The notes below the pieces were generated by a model. It was not told where the DNA came from. It saw only the letters and a list, made by a program, of their open reading frames with translations, and ran no database searches. Below are positions 8,060 through 16,847 of a stretch of 64,000 nucleotides of DNA, in pieces. The translations under genes and the position numbers were made by a program. The stretch is from the NCBI RefSeq assembly GCF_003284965.1, contig NZ_QMEW01000013.1:62001-126000 (forward strand). Reading direction: 5' to 3'. Source of the DNA: Mycolicibacterium sp. GF69 (lineage in GTDB: Bacteria > Actinomycetota > Actinomycetes > Mycobacteriales > Mycobacteriaceae). How positions within the stretch are numbered: the first letter of the stretch is position 1; every line of letters starts with the position of its first letter.

Positions 8060-8794
8060 ATGGGACGCGTGGACGACAAGGTTGCACTCATCAGTGGCGG
8101 CGCTCGCGGAATGGGAGCCGCCGACGCACGCGCGCTGGTCGCCGAGGGCGCCAAGGTCGTGATCGGTGACATCCTCGACGAGGAGGGTAAGGCGCTGGCC
8201 GACGAACTCGGCGACGCTGCCCGCTACGTCCATCTCGACGTCACCGAACCCGAGCAGTGGCAGTCCGCTGTCGACACCGCCGTCAACGATTTCGGCAAGC
8301 TCAACGTGCTCGTCAACAACGCGGGCACGGTAGCGCTCGGACTGATCGGCCAGTTCGATATGGCGAAGTGGCAGAAGGTCATCGATGTCAATCTCACCGG
8401 CACCTTCCTGGGCATGCAGCATTCAGTGGAGGCGATGAAGGCCGCGGGCGGCGGGTCGATCATCAACATCTCGTCGATCGAGGGGCTGCGCGGCGCGGTG
8501 ATGGTGCACCCGTACGTCGCCTCCAAATGGGCGGTGCGCGGGCTCACGAAGTCCGCGGCGCTTGAACTGGGTCCACACAACATCCGGGTGAACTCGGTGC
8601 ACCCCGGCTTCATCCGCACGCCGATGACCAAGCACTTTCCCGACAACATGTTGCGGATTCCGCTGGGCCGGCCGGGCCAGCCCGACGAGGTGGCGACGTT
8701 CATTGTGTTCCTGGCCAGTGACGAGTCCCGGTACTCGACCGGTGCCGAGTACGTCATGGACGGCGGGCTCACCAACGACGTCCCGCACAAGTAG
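8060..8794 (+). CDS. Short-chain dehydrogenase, 3-alpha/20-beta-hydroxysteroid dehydrogenase type
   Basis: The 244-residue SDR closely resembles the mycobacterial FabG3 (Rv2002) type of hydroxysteroid dehydrogenase. NAD-binding SGGARGMGAADARALV is near residue 12, NNAG near 88, catalytic Ser in NISSIEGLRG near 138, and the YxxxK pair in YVASKWAVRG near 150. It probably oxidises or reduces a steroid hydroxyl with NAD(H). The ATG at 8060 lacks a strong ribosome site. It shares a KstR-like box with the divergent DapB-like gene, consistent with a cholesterol or steroid role. Confidence 0.88.
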   Translation: MGRVDDKVALISGGARGMGAADARALVAEGAKVVIGDILDEEGKALADELGDAARYVHLDVTEPEQWQSAVDTAVNDFGKLNVLVNNAGTVALGLIGQFDMAKWQKVIDVNLTGTFLGMQHSVEAMKAAGGGSIINISSIEGLRGAVMVHPYVASKWAVRGLTKSAALELGPHNIRVNSVHPGFIRTPMTKHFPDNMLRIPLGRPGQPDEVATFIVFLASDESRYSTGAEYVMDGGLTNDVPHK

Positions 8795-8880
8795 CGACGC
8801 TCCTTCAGGCCGAACGTGGGTTACCCGCACGCTCTGAGCGGCCGGGGCGTGCATCGAGCCCACACTCGGCGGCGGAAAAT

Positions 8881-9279
8881 TCAGTCGACGGCAGCGAAGT
8901 TGACCGTCGCGGTGGCGCCGACCTCGTCGTCGTTGCCGCGGTAGATGTCGACCTGCACCACCGCTGAGCGCTTCCCGGTGCGCAGGATGCGTGCAACCGC
9001 ACGGGCCGGTCCGATTTTGATCGGCCGCAGATACCGGATGAACAGGTCGGTGGTGGCGATCCCGTGGCCGAACGGCGTGGCCCGAGCGGCGAGTTGCCCG
9101 GCGGTGACGTCGGCCATCGTCGCGATCAGGCCGCCTTGCAGGCCGCCCGCGGTATTGGTGGTCCGTTCGTCGACGGGCATCTCCATCGTCACGGTTCCCT
9201 CCGCGGACGGCACCTCGGTCAGGCCGAGTTGGTCGAACAACTCGCGAAGTGACTTGGGCGCCGTCATGGGTAACGACAT
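8881..9279 (-). CDS. PaaI-type hotdog thioesterase
   Basis: A 132-residue single hotdog domain of the PaaI thioesterase family, which hydrolyses acyl-CoA thioesters. The family signature is visible: [17 protein letters not shown], with the Asn/Gly turn and the Asp of the helix, then DLFIRYLRP in the central strand. It starts at 9279 or at a Met four codons later (9267). It is divergent from cinA by about 33 bp and may clear stalled CoA esters in the nearby lipid pathway genes. No dedicated regulator is seen. Confidence 0.88.
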   Translation of the reverse strand: MSLPMTAPKSLRELFDQLGLTEVPSAEGTVTMEMPVDERTTNTAGGLQGGLIATMADVTAGQLAARATPFGHGIATTDLFIRYLRPIKIGPARAVARILRTGKRSAVVQVDIYRGNDDEVGATATVNFAAVD

Positions 9280-9312
9280 TACCGCCCGGCGACGTCACGG
9301 CGGCGCCCCGTA

Positions 9313-10584
9313 GTGTCGTTGCTCGTGAGTGCACGCGCAGGCATCGTCGTCACCGGTACCGAGGTCCTCACCGGCCGAGTGCAAGATCTCAACGGGCCAT
9401 GGCTCGCCGATCGGTTGTTGGAGTCAGGTGTCGAGTTGGCCCACCTCACGATGTGCGGGGATCGGCCCGGCGACATCGAGGCGCAGCTGCAATTCCTGGC
9501 CGCCGAGGGGGTTGACCTGATCATCACCAGCGGCGGCCTGGGCCCCACGGCAGACGATCTGACTGTCGAGACGGTGGCACGGTTCAGCGGCCGAAAGTTG
9601 GTGTTGGACAATCGACTCGAAGTTCTGATCGCCGACATCGTGTCACGGTTGATGGCACGGTTCCCCAATGTCGACGCCGAGGCCATACGGGCCGCGAACC
9701 GCAAGCAGGCCCTCATCCCCGAGGGCGCAGATGTGATCGATCCGGTCGGCACCGCGCCGGGCGTGGTGGTTCCGGGCACCCCGACGGTCGTCGTGCTCCC
9801 GGGCCCGCCCCGCGAGTTGCAGCCGATGTGGCCGGTGGCGCTGGGCACCGCTGCCGTGCAGGAGGCGATCGCCGGCCACACGGCATACCGCCAGGAGATG
9901 GTGCGGATGTTCGGGGTGCCGGAGTCCGGGCTCGCGGACACACTGCGCGACGCCGAGCACACCGTCGCCGGGTTCGAACGCCTGGAGATCACCACCTGTC
10001 TGCGACGCGGAGAACTCGAGGTGGTCACCCGCTACGAACCCGACGCCGCGCAGACCTATACCGAGCTGATGGCCTTGCTGCGCGAGCGGCACGGCGACGC
10101 GATCTTCTCCGAGGACGGCTCACGCGTCGACGACCAGGTGGCACGGTTGCTGACGGGGCGGCGCATCGCGACCGCCGAGTCGTGTACCGGCGGCATGCTT
10201 GCCGCGCGGCTGACCGATCTGGCCGGCTCCTCGGCGTACGTCGTCGGCGCGGTGGTCGCCTACGCGAACGACGCCAAGGCCGGTCTGCTCGGTGTCGAGC
10301 CTGCGCTGATCGAAGCGCACGGCGCGGTATCTGAGCCCGTCGCCGAAGCGATGTCCGACGGCGCGCTGAGCCGCTTCGGCGCCGACACCGCTGTCGCGAT
10401 CACCGGCATCGCCGGCCCTGGCGGCGGTACGGACGAAAAGCCAGTCGGCACCGTGTGTTTCAGCTTGAAGCTGGCCGACGGCACATCGATCACCAGGTCG
10501 ATGCGGATGCCCGGCGACCGGGCCGACGTCCGCGAGCGGTCCACCACCGTCGCAATGCACCTACTGCGCCGCGCGCTGGCTTGA
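9313..10584 (+). CDS. cinA: CinA family competence/damage-inducible protein
   Basis: The 423-residue protein is collinear with mycobacterial CinA (Rv1901 type). The N-terminal MoaB/MogA-like domain (about residues 1-170) contains [12 protein letters not shown] and [11 protein letters not shown]. The C-terminal nicotinamide-nucleotide deamidase domain (about 265-420) contains [16 protein letters not shown] and [18 protein letters not shown]. It probably recycles NMN and removes damaged nucleotides. It starts with GTG at 9313; a GTG at 9325 is an equally good alternative that matches the SARAGIV N-terminus of relatives. Confidence 0.92.
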   Translation: MSLLVSARAGIVVTGTEVLTGRVQDLNGPWLADRLLESGVELAHLTMCGDRPGDIEAQLQFLAAEGVDLIITSGGLGPTADDLTVETVARFSGRKLVLDNRLEVLIADIVSRLMARFPNVDAEAIRAANRKQALIPEGADVIDPVGTAPGVVVPGTPTVVVLPGPPRELQPMWPVALGTAAVQEAIAGHTAYRQEMVRMFGVPESGLADTLRDAEHTVAGFERLEITTCLRRGELEVVTRYEPDAAQTYTELMALLRERHGDAIFSEDGSRVDDQVARLLTGRRIATAESCTGGMLAARLTDLAGSSAYVVGAVVAYANDAKAGLLGVEPALIEAHGAVSEPVAEAMSDGALSRFGADTAVAITGIAGPGGGTDEKPVGTVCFSLKLADGTSITRSMRMPGDRADVRERSTTVAMHLLRRALA

Positions 10585-10660
10585 CCTGCGAGGCACCCTC
10601 GGGCTGGGGCGGTGTCCGGTTCATCGGATAACGTACGTGTCCGACACAGGAGGAATACCG

Positions 10661-10882
10661 ATGGCGGCTAACGCGCGCGAGGAGATGTCTGAACGCGCCG
10701 TAGAGGCCGGATGGCACCGCAGGGACGCGGACCGTACCGACTACTACACGCGCAGTCCGGTGCGTATCCACGTGATCTGGCGCGGGGACGACGCGATCAG
10801 CGGCGGAGCGCTGTACCACGACGACATCCTGATGGGTTACACCCGGGACCTGCCCACGGTGACGGGCTGGTTGAAGCGCTGA
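10661..10882 (+). CDS. Small conserved hypothetical protein (73 aa)
   Basis: A 73-residue protein starting at the ATG at 10661, chosen because a perfect AGGAGG is eight bases upstream. It has no signal peptide or Cys and contains the segment RTDYYTRSPVRIHVIWRG. The composition is mixed-charge with aromatic residues, suggesting a small folded cytoplasmic protein. I do not recognise a functional family. It follows cinA by about 75 bp and converges on the alpha/beta hydrolase. Confidence 0.75.
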   Translation: MAANAREEMSERAVEAGWHRRDADRTDYYTRSPVRIHVIWRGDDAISGGALYHDDILMGYTRDLPTVTGWLKR

Positions 10883-10895
10883 GCGTCAGCGCCTC

Positions 10896-11828
10896 CTAGA
10901 GTCCCGGCTCGGCGCGGCCTTGGTAGTCGTCCCACACCTTCATCGTCGTCTGCAGGATCTCTTCGGCCCGGCCCAAGCCGGCCAAATGACTCTCCCCGGG
11001 CATCGGATAGAGCTTGGCGTCGGACAGCTTCGAGACCACGTGCTCACCGTGTCTGAACGGGACGATGTGGTCGGCGTCGCCGTGCCACCACCGGACGGGC
11101 ACCGTGATCTCGTCGAGGGCAAAGCCCCAATCGCGGGCGAACACCACGATGTCGGAGAACGGCGCGGCCAACTGTTTGCGGCTGCCGTTGAGCAGGTCGT
11201 CGAGGAACATCGCCTTGATCTCCGGGCGTGCCAGTAGCCGGCGATCCCCCTCGGGCGACACCCGGCCGTACAGGTCCGCCGCCGGTGAGGCGACCGGCTT
11301 GATGAACCGGATGAGCGCTGACGCCAGCAACCCGATCGGAACACCCGCGTACTGCAGCAGCGGTGCGACGCGCGTGCCGAGGTTGCCCATCAGGCCGCCG
11401 GGGATGGCGTCGGAACCCACGGTCGGCGCGACACCGCCGATGACGCTCGCGGTGACCACGCGGTCCGGCATCGCGGCGGCACACCCCAGCGTGTACGGCC
11501 CGCCGCCGGACAACCCGATGACGGCCATCTTCGCAATGCCCAGGGTGTCGGCGATGGTGCGCAGATCGTCGGCGAACGCGACGACGCGCTCGTAGCGATG
11601 CGGGGTCGACGACCCGATCCCGGGCCGGTCGAGGCCGATCAGCCGGATGTTCGCCTTCTCGGCGTAGACGCGCGCCTCCATCGGGATCTGACGGCGGGCG
11701 CCGGGGGTGCCGTGCAGCCAGAAGACCGCGCGGCCCTGCGGATCGCCGAACTCGGCGAACCCGATCCGGCGGTCCTCACCGACAGCGACACTGCCTTCGA
11801 GCTTCGGGCGGGCGATTGCGACAACCAT
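10896..11828 (-). CDS. Alpha/beta hydrolase
   Basis: The 310-residue alpha/beta-hydrolase has the oxyanion motif HGTPGARRQ near residue 40 and the nucleophile elbow GLSGGGPYTLG near 105. The acid is probably in HGDADHIVPF near 247, and the catalytic His in GESHLAGLG near 280. It has no signal peptide. An insertion of about 60 residues between the elbow and the acid residue would form a lid. The substrate is unknown; esterases and C-C bond hydrolases share this layout. It is followed closely upstream by the thioesterase-like gene in the same direction. Confidence 0.85.
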   Translation of the reverse strand: MVVAIARPKLEGSVAVGEDRRIGFAEFGDPQGRAVFWLHGTPGARRQIPMEARVYAEKANIRLIGLDRPGIGSSTPHRYERVVAFADDLRTIADTLGIAKMAVIGLSGGGPYTLGCAAAMPDRVVTASVIGGVAPTVGSDAIPGGLMGNLGTRVAPLLQYAGVPIGLLASALIRFIKPVASPAADLYGRVSPEGDRRLLARPEIKAMFLDDLLNGSRKQLAAPFSDIVVFARDWGFALDEITVPVRWWHGDADHIVPFRHGEHVVSKLSDAKLYPMPGESHLAGLGRAEEILQTTMKVWDDYQGRAEPGL

Positions 11829-11866
11829 GGCGGAAGTGTCTCATGGCGCTTTGGCGCGCTTTGCGG

Positions 11867-12715
11867 CTATGCCACCCGAAACACGTACGACGCCGCGGTG
11901 GTGACCCGGTCGTCGACGCCCTCGTCGCGCATCAGCACCCGCACCGCGACTGTGCCGTCGGGTCCGCGGAGCGGTTCGGTGTCCACCCGGAACGGGCCGG
12001 CCTTACCGCGCGCCATGAACATCACGTGGCATGAGACCCCGTGCAGACGGTCGGTCCCTGCGGCGGCGGCCGCGGCGTCGATGGCCGCGGTTTCGAGGAT
12101 GACGAACTGCGGTCCGACGTGTAGCGCCGCGTCCGGTGAGGCGACCTCGACCGATAGTTCCGGCAGCCCCCAGCGACCGTCGGGCCTGCGGTGGCCCCCG
12201 AACACCTGCCACAGCGGCGGCAGGTCCGGCGAGTCCACCACCTCGAGCGGATTGGCCGCCATCCGCTCCAGCCCCTCCGGCGGAATGCCGATGCTGACCC
12301 CTTGGCCTTCGATCAACGCGAGGACCCGGCCCGGATTGTCGGCGTCGACGATCTTCGCCCGGCTGTAACCCATCTGGCGGCCCACACGCAGTTCTTCGGA
12401 TACCACCTCGATGCGTCGAACGTCGTGACCGGGATCGAGGATCTGACAGGAGTGGATGACCGGGTTCGGCACCGCCTCCAGATCGGACATGTGCCCGCTC
12501 TCGGGCGCCGAGATGCCCAGCACTGCGAACAGAAGGCCACCGGCGGCGTCGCGCATGTCGCGGCGCACGGTGACGGTGTTGTCCTCTTCCACGAGGTCCA
12601 TCTGCGCGTAGCTGCGGCCGATGTAGCGATAGCTCAGCAGCCCGCCCCACCGCCTGCGCAGTTCCTCCGCGTACTCCTCTGGCGAATCGGACAACTCGCG
12701 GATATCGCGCAACAC
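11867..12715 (-). CDS. Conserved protein, double hotdog thioesterase-like
   Basis: The 282-residue product resembles mycobacterial acyl-CoA thioesterase-like proteins with two hotdog-type halves; no catalytic signature is certain. The N-terminus is acidic and helical (DSPEEYAEELRRRWGG), followed by alternating beta-rich blocks. A GTG at 12715 is preferred because GGAG lies about seven bases upstream; a TTG four codons earlier is the alternative. It is co-directional with the alpha/beta hydrolase 38 bp downstream and divergent from fadD, consistent with fatty-acyl metabolism. The assignment is tentative. Confidence 0.6.
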   Translation of the reverse strand: MLRDIRELSDSPEEYAEELRRRWGGLLSYRYIGRSYAQMDLVEEDNTVTVRRDMRDAAGGLLFAVLGISAPESGHMSDLEAVPNPVIHSCQILDPGHDVRRIEVVSEELRVGRQMGYSRAKIVDADNPGRVLALIEGQGVSIGIPPEGLERMAANPLEVVDSPDLPPLWQVFGGHRRPDGRWGLPELSVEVASPDAALHVGPQFVILETAAIDAAAAAAGTDRLHGVSCHVMFMARGKAGPFRVDTEPLRGPDGTVAVRVLMRDEGVDDRVTTAASYVFRVA

Positions 12716-12846
12716 GCGGCACTCCAATCTGGGGTGAGGTTCAGGGCCGCCGGCGCGGTGCCTCGACAGCTAGCAGGTCGGGGGCCTTCGCCGGGTGTGC
12801 TTCCACCCGCCCACGGTAGGCCAAAGCGTAGGCATGCTCGCTGCTT

Positions 12847-12862
12847 TCAGCCGACCGGCTGA
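12847..12862. promoter_or_regulatory. Palindrome in the thioesterase-like/fadD divergent region
   Basis: TCAGCCG-ac-CGGCTGA is a perfect 7-2-7 inverted repeat in the 236-bp gap between the leftward thioesterase-like gene and the rightward ligase gene. It is placed where one regulator could act on both. Otherwise the gap shows no gene. Confidence 0.35.
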
Positions 12863-12951
12863 TGCCGGCGGTGCGTTGCGCCGTTTCCCCGTCGAAACAC
12901 TGGCACATCGAGGATCATGGCGCTATCGAGTCAGGCGCCCGGGAGATGCTC

Positions 12952-14583
12952 ATGGACAGTACGATGCAGGACTTTCCGCTGACACTGACCTCGATCCTGC
13001 GGCACGGCACCACCTGGAACTCGGGCCGCAAGGTCATCACCGCGACGGACAACGGCGCGCGCGAGATCAGTTTCGGCGAACTCGGTACCCGCGTCGCGCA
13101 GCTGGCGCACGGGTTGCGTGCGCTCGGAGTCAGCAGTGGCCAGCGGGTCGCCACGTTCATGTGGAACAACCAAGAGCATCTCGAGGCCTACTTCGCCGCG
13201 CCGTGTATGGGCGCGGTGTTGCACACGCTGAACGTCCGCCTGGCCGGTGAACAGGTCGCTTTCATCGCCAACCAGGCCGAGGATTCCGTTGTGCTCGTGG
13301 ATATGTCGCTCGCGACGTTGCTCGCGCCGGTCCTCGAGCAGATGACGACAGTGCACACCGTGGTGGCCGTAGGAGATGGTGATCTTTCCGCGCTGACCGC
13401 CGCGAGCCCTACGGTGATCCGCTACAACGACCTCATCGCGGGGCAGCCGCTCGAGTACGACTGGCCGCAGCTCGACGAAAAGAGCGCAGCCGCAATGTGT
13501 TACACCAGCGGAACGACCGGCAACCCGAAGGGCGTGGTGTACAGCCACCGGTCGACCTATCTGCATTCGATGGCGGTCTGCGGGGCCAACAACGTCGGCC
13601 TCGTCGACGGCGACCGGGTGCTGGTCGTCGTGCCGATGTTCCACGCCAACGCGTGGGGGCAGCCTTACGCGTCGGTGATGGCCGGTGCGGACCTGGTGCT
13701 GCCCGACCGGTTCCTCCAGGCCGCGCCGTTGGTCGACATGATCGAGCGACACCGGCCGACCGTGTCGGCTGCGGTACCGACGATCTGGAACGACGTGCTG
13801 AAGTTGTTGCGAGCCAACCCGGACCGGGACATCTCCTCGCTGCGGACGGTGTGTTGCGGTGGTTCGGCGGTGCCGCTGGCACTGATGAAGGAGTATCAGG
13901 AGAGTTACGGCGTGGTCATCCGGCAGGCCTGGGGGATGACCGAAACCTCTCCACTGGCTGCGATCGCGACCCCGCCGCCGGAAGCCGCCGGCGCCGAGCA
14001 CTGGGCGTTGCGGGCCGCCGCGGGACGCGCGTTGTGCGGCGTGGAGATCCGTATCGTCGACGACGAGGGCGCCGTTCTACCCAACGACGGTAAGGCGGTG
14101 GGGGAGGTCGAGATTCGAGGTCCTTGGATCGCCGGTTCGTACTACCGCAATGCCGACCCGGACAAATTCGACTCGGGCTGGTTACGGACCGGTGACGTGG
14201 GCACGATCGACCCGCAGGGATTCATCACCTTGACCGACCGCGCCAAAGACGTCATCAAGTCCGGCGGTGAATGGATCTCGTCGGTGGAGTTGGAACTTTG
14301 CATCATGGACCACCCAGCGGTGTTCGAAGCCGCCGTCGTAGCGGTGCCCGACGACCGGTGGCAGGAACGCCCGCTGGCAGCGGTCGTCGTCGACAACGAC
14401 GCGTCGGTCACTCCCGAGGAACTGCGAAAGCACCTGAGCGACAAGGTAGCCCGCTTCTGGCTGCCCGAACGGTGGGTGTTCGTCGAGGAAGTGCCGAAAA
14501 CCAGCGTCGGCAAGTTCGACAAGAAGGTGATCAGGGCCCGCTACGCAGACGGCGTCTACGACGTCGTCGAGTGCCGGGACTGA
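12952..14583 (+). CDS. Acyl-CoA synthetase (FadD-type AMP-binding ligase)
   Basis: The 543-residue ANL-superfamily ligase activates a fatty acid to its CoA ester through an acyl-adenylate. Visible motifs: YTSGTTGNPKGVVYSH (P-loop-like A3) near residue 182, GMTETSPLAAI (A5) near 325, GWLRTGDVGTID (A7) near 410, and the C-terminal catalytic Lys in PKTSVGKFDKK near 520. I chose the ATG at 12952 because GGGAG is six bases upstream and MDSTMQDFPLTL is the usual FadD N-terminus of this subgroup. Chain length cannot be told. It likely works with the divergent thioesterase-like gene. Confidence 0.9.
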   Translation: MDSTMQDFPLTLTSILRHGTTWNSGRKVITATDNGAREISFGELGTRVAQLAHGLRALGVSSGQRVATFMWNNQEHLEAYFAAPCMGAVLHTLNVRLAGEQVAFIANQAEDSVVLVDMSLATLLAPVLEQMTTVHTVVAVGDGDLSALTAASPTVIRYNDLIAGQPLEYDWPQLDEKSAAAMCYTSGTTGNPKGVVYSHRSTYLHSMAVCGANNVGLVDGDRVLVVVPMFHANAWGQPYASVMAGADLVLPDRFLQAAPLVDMIERHRPTVSAAVPTIWNDVLKLLRANPDRDISSLRTVCCGGSAVPLALMKEYQESYGVVIRQAWGMTETSPLAAIATPPPEAAGAEHWALRAAAGRALCGVEIRIVDDEGAVLPNDGKAVGEVEIRGPWIAGSYYRNADPDKFDSGWLRTGDVGTIDPQGFITLTDRAKDVIKSGGEWISSVELELCIMDHPAVFEAAVVAVPDDRWQERPLAAVVVDNDASVTPEELRKHLSDKVARFWLPERWVFVEEVPKTSVGKFDKKVIRARYADGVYDVVECRD

Positions 14584-14677
14584 CCGCCAGACACACGGCG
14601 ATGTGTGGTTTAGCGTATCGACGGAGGTCAAGCCCGTGGGCGACCGATGCCGCGGACGAGGAAACGGGGATGAAGAG

Positions 14678-15169
14678 ATGCGCCGATCGATCCAACTGAT
14701 GACCTTGGTGGCCGCGGTCGCTGCCGCCGCCCCGCTCGGGTTGACGGGCGCGAGCATCGCCGGCGCGGACGACGGCACGTTCAGTCCGATGAACCAGGTG
14801 CTGCGGCGTTGCGATTTCAGTGAGACCGACTTCAACGGGCCGACTGGTTACGCGCGGACCAAGAGCATCATTCGCTCGAACGGCTCGGACGTGTCCGCGG
14901 ACGTCACCATGGACACGGCGATACCCAACACCCGCTACGACGTCAGACTCATTCAAGTTCCGCGACCGGCGTCCGCACCGTGTTCCGGTGGAGATCCCGG
15001 TGTCGCGACGGCCCCTCTATTCGTCGATGGCGTCGGCCATGGCGCCGTCAGCGTCCACGACACCATCGAACCGGGCGCCACCGGGGTATGGGTGTTCATC
15101 AGCCGACCTGACGCCTTCTCACAGATTCCCGCGGAGTTCTACACCAGCGATGGGATCGCCAAAATCTGA
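14678..15169 (+). CDS. Secreted hypothetical protein
   Basis: The 163-residue protein has an N-terminal signal peptide (MRRS, a hydrophobic Ala/Leu stretch, cleavage near AGA|DD at about 27-29). The mature domain contains two Cys (CDF and PCSGGDPG), probably a disulfide. No enzyme motif is evident. The mature sequence is beta-rich, with Gly/Thr turns like those of small mycobacterial exported proteins. The ATG at 14678 follows a GAAGAG-type ribosome site. Function is unknown; it is likely wall-associated or extracellular. Confidence 0.75.
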   Translation: MRRSIQLMTLVAAVAAAAPLGLTGASIAGADDGTFSPMNQVLRRCDFSETDFNGPTGYARTKSIIRSNGSDVSADVTMDTAIPNTRYDVRLIQVPRPASAPCSGGDPGVATAPLFVDGVGHGAVSVHDTIEPGATGVWVFISRPDAFSQIPAEFYTSDGIAKI

Positions 15170-15188
15170 CCGGGGAGGCGGTCCGGCG

Positions 15189-15226
15189 GCGACGACTCAG
15201 GCAGCGACGACTCAGGCAGCGACGAC
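15189..15226. repeat. 15-bp tandem repeat at the yaaA stop codon
   Basis: The unit GCGACGACTCAGGCA occurs twice in tandem (15189-15203, 15204-15218) with a third partial copy. It overlaps the 3' end of yaaA. On the coding strand the unit encodes Val-Val-Ala-Ala-stop, so the gene end and its stop codon are duplicated. Confidence 0.7.
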
Positions 15227-15958
15227 GATGGTCAACTCGCTGCCGCTACGCTCCACGCGCATACCGGCACGCCGCGCGACGGCGGCCACCGCGGCCGCGT
15301 CGGCGGGTTCGGACCGAGTGGTTGCCAATATTCGGGCGAGTCGCCCCTTGTGGGCCTTGTTGAAGTGGGTGACCACGCTGCGTCTGCCGTCTGAATGCTC
15401 GGCGACCACGTCGACGCGCACCGCTTGGGGCAGGCGTCCGAGCGATGCATAGGAACCCGACCGGAGGTCGATGACTAATTCGTCGGCCGCCAGCCCGGTG
15501 AGCACAGGTTCCAGCAGGGGGCGCCAGCGCACTGCCAACGTAGGCCGGCCCGGTAGCTTCGATGAGGCCGACAGCCGGTACGCGGGCACCGGGTCATCGG
15601 CGCGCAGCAGCCCGAACAAGGCGGATCCGACGGCGAGGCGGGTGCGAGCACGGCTCGCCGCGGCGCCGCGTAGCGATTCCACATCCAGGGCGTCGTAGAG
15701 GACGCCGGTGTAGCGGTTGATCGCGGGTAAGGTCGGCGCGCTGCGTAGCTCCGCGTTGCGGTCGATCTCGGCGTCTTGAGAAGCCGACAGCCCCAGCGCG
15801 CGCCTGCATTCCGGCCGGTTCGCGGCCAGGTCGACCAGCTCGTCGAGCAGTTCGGCGCGCAATGGTCCCAGCTCGGGTGAGCTAAGGGACGCCAGGCGCA
15901 GCGGCGGTCCGTCGCCGCCGGCCCTCTTGGTTTCCGAGGGCGGAAGAAGCACGATCAC
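15212..15958 (-). CDS. yaaA: YaaA family peroxide stress protein
   Basis: The 248-residue protein matches the YaaA/DUF328 family. The conserved start MIVLLPPSETKR is present, and later blocks AINRYTGVLYDALD, SALFGLLRADDPVPAYRLS and HFNKAHKGRLAR are typical. In Escherichia coli YaaA limits free iron and protects DNA during hydrogen peroxide stress. Full length for the family. It stands alone between a secreted protein gene and an NlpC/P60 gene. Its last codons and stop are tandemly duplicated just downstream. Confidence 0.92.
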   Translation of the reverse strand: MIVLLPPSETKRAGGDGPPLRLASLSSPELGPLRAELLDELVDLAANRPECRRALGLSASQDAEIDRNAELRSAPTLPAINRYTGVLYDALDVESLRGAAASRARTRLAVGSALFGLLRADDPVPAYRLSASSKLPGRPTLAVRWRPLLEPVLTGLAADELVIDLRSGSYASLGRLPQAVRVDVVAEHSDGRRSVVTHFNKAHKGRLARILATTRSEPADAAAVAAVARRAGMRVERSGSELTIVVAA

Positions 15959-15990
15959 GCCGCAGAGGTTAGCCGGGCGCGTGTCGTGGG

Positions 15991-16650
15991 TTAGGCCGGC
16001 GGTGGTGGCGGAGCGAACGGATCCGGCGGCGGGGGCGGCGGCGCGAACGGATCTGCCGGCGGCGGGGGCGGCGGCGCGAACGGATCGGCCGGAGGCGGTG
16101 GCGGCGGCGCGAACGGATCGGCCGGCGGCGGGGGCGCCATGGGCGGGGCGGGAGGCGCTGGCTGGTGCCCGGCCATCATCACGACCGGTGCCGGCGGCGC
16201 ACCGGGAACCATGGGCTGCTCGGGCGGTACCGGCAGAAACATGTGGTTGGTGAACTGATCCTGATAGGCGCCACCACCGCCGATCTTCACGCCGCCGCCC
16301 TCACCGGACGAGACCGGTGTGCCGTCGGGCAGGGTGGCCGCGGTGTGGCCGCCGTTCCAGCCGACCACCAGCGCACCCGGCTGAGTGCCGTACTGGAAGC
16401 CGCGTTCGAGCAGCTCGCTCTCGATGTTTCCCGTATTGAACCGGTCGCCGTAGACGGGCCGACCAGTCGCTGCATTCGTCACCCAGGACACCAGGCCGGA
16501 GCAGTCCGTACCGGCCGGGGAATCCCCGCCAGACACGTACGGCGTGCCCGACACCTGGTTTACAAGCGTCAAAAGCGTGGCAATAGCAAACACGCGGTCG
16601 GACGCTACAAGCGACGTCGCTACGTCGCCAAATTCTGTGACAGCGTTCAC
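15991..16650 (-). CDS. NlpC/P60 peptidase with proline-rich repeat tail
   Basis: The 219-residue protein has an NlpC/P60-type cysteine peptidase domain (about residues 25-140). The catalytic Cys is in AGTDCSGLVSW and the His in NGGHTAATLPDG, so it looks active on peptidoglycan stem peptides. The C-terminal 80 residues are Pro-rich, with four repeats of a PADPFAPPPPPP unit (DNA 15995-16140). No classical signal peptide is seen. The GTG start at 16650 lies inside a perfect CRP-type site, so the true start may be internal, for example the GTG at 16593. Pro-rich tails occur in several mycobacterial wall hydrolases. Confidence 0.75.
   Translation of the reverse strand: MNAVTEFGDVATSLVASDRVFAIATLLTLVNQVSGTPYVSGGDSPAGTDCSGLVSWVTNAATGRPVYGDRFNTGNIESELLERGFQYGTQPGALVVGWNGGHTAATLPDGTPVSSGEGGGVKIGGGGAYQDQFTNHMFLPVPPEQPMVPGAPPAPVVMMAGHQPAPPAPPMAPPPPADPFAPPPPPPADPFAPPPPPPADPFAPPPPPPDPFAPPPPPA
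15995..16140. repeat. Tandem repeat coding for PADPFAPPPPPP units
   Basis: Four imperfect 30-33-bp units built around GCGAACGGATC and a G-rich GGCGG tract encode the Pro-rich C-terminus of the NlpC/P60 protein. The number of units is likely to vary between strains by slippage. Confidence 0.75.
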
Positions 16651-16651
16651 A
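16636..16651. promoter_or_regulatory. Perfect CRP-type binding site
   Basis: TGTGACAGCGTTCACA matches TGTGAnnnnnnTCACA exactly, the half-sites recognised by mycobacterial CRP (Rv3676 type). It overlaps the GTG at 16650 of the NlpC/P60 gene. The AT-richer 197-bp gap to 16847 upstream holds no gene, so this is probably its control region. cAMP-CRP control of a wall hydrolase has a parallel in rpfA. Confidence 0.65.
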
Positions 16652-16847
16652 ACCTGCGATTTCTATTGCCTACTTCACGAATAGTCTTGCGAATCGACGC
16701 ATTTCACGGGCGTGCAGCAACGTCGATTACCACCATTTGAATTGGCATCTGCGGCAACTGAATTGCTTCTGCGCAGCAGAATCGACGTCCGAAATACTCT
16801 GAAATCCAGTCAATCCCGTCGATATTCGCCGGAGGTCAGGACGCCGC

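Noticed and set aside
14588..14606. CACAC/GTGTG stem after fadD
   Set aside because: Only 5 bp with a 6-nt loop and no tail; too weak to call a terminator.
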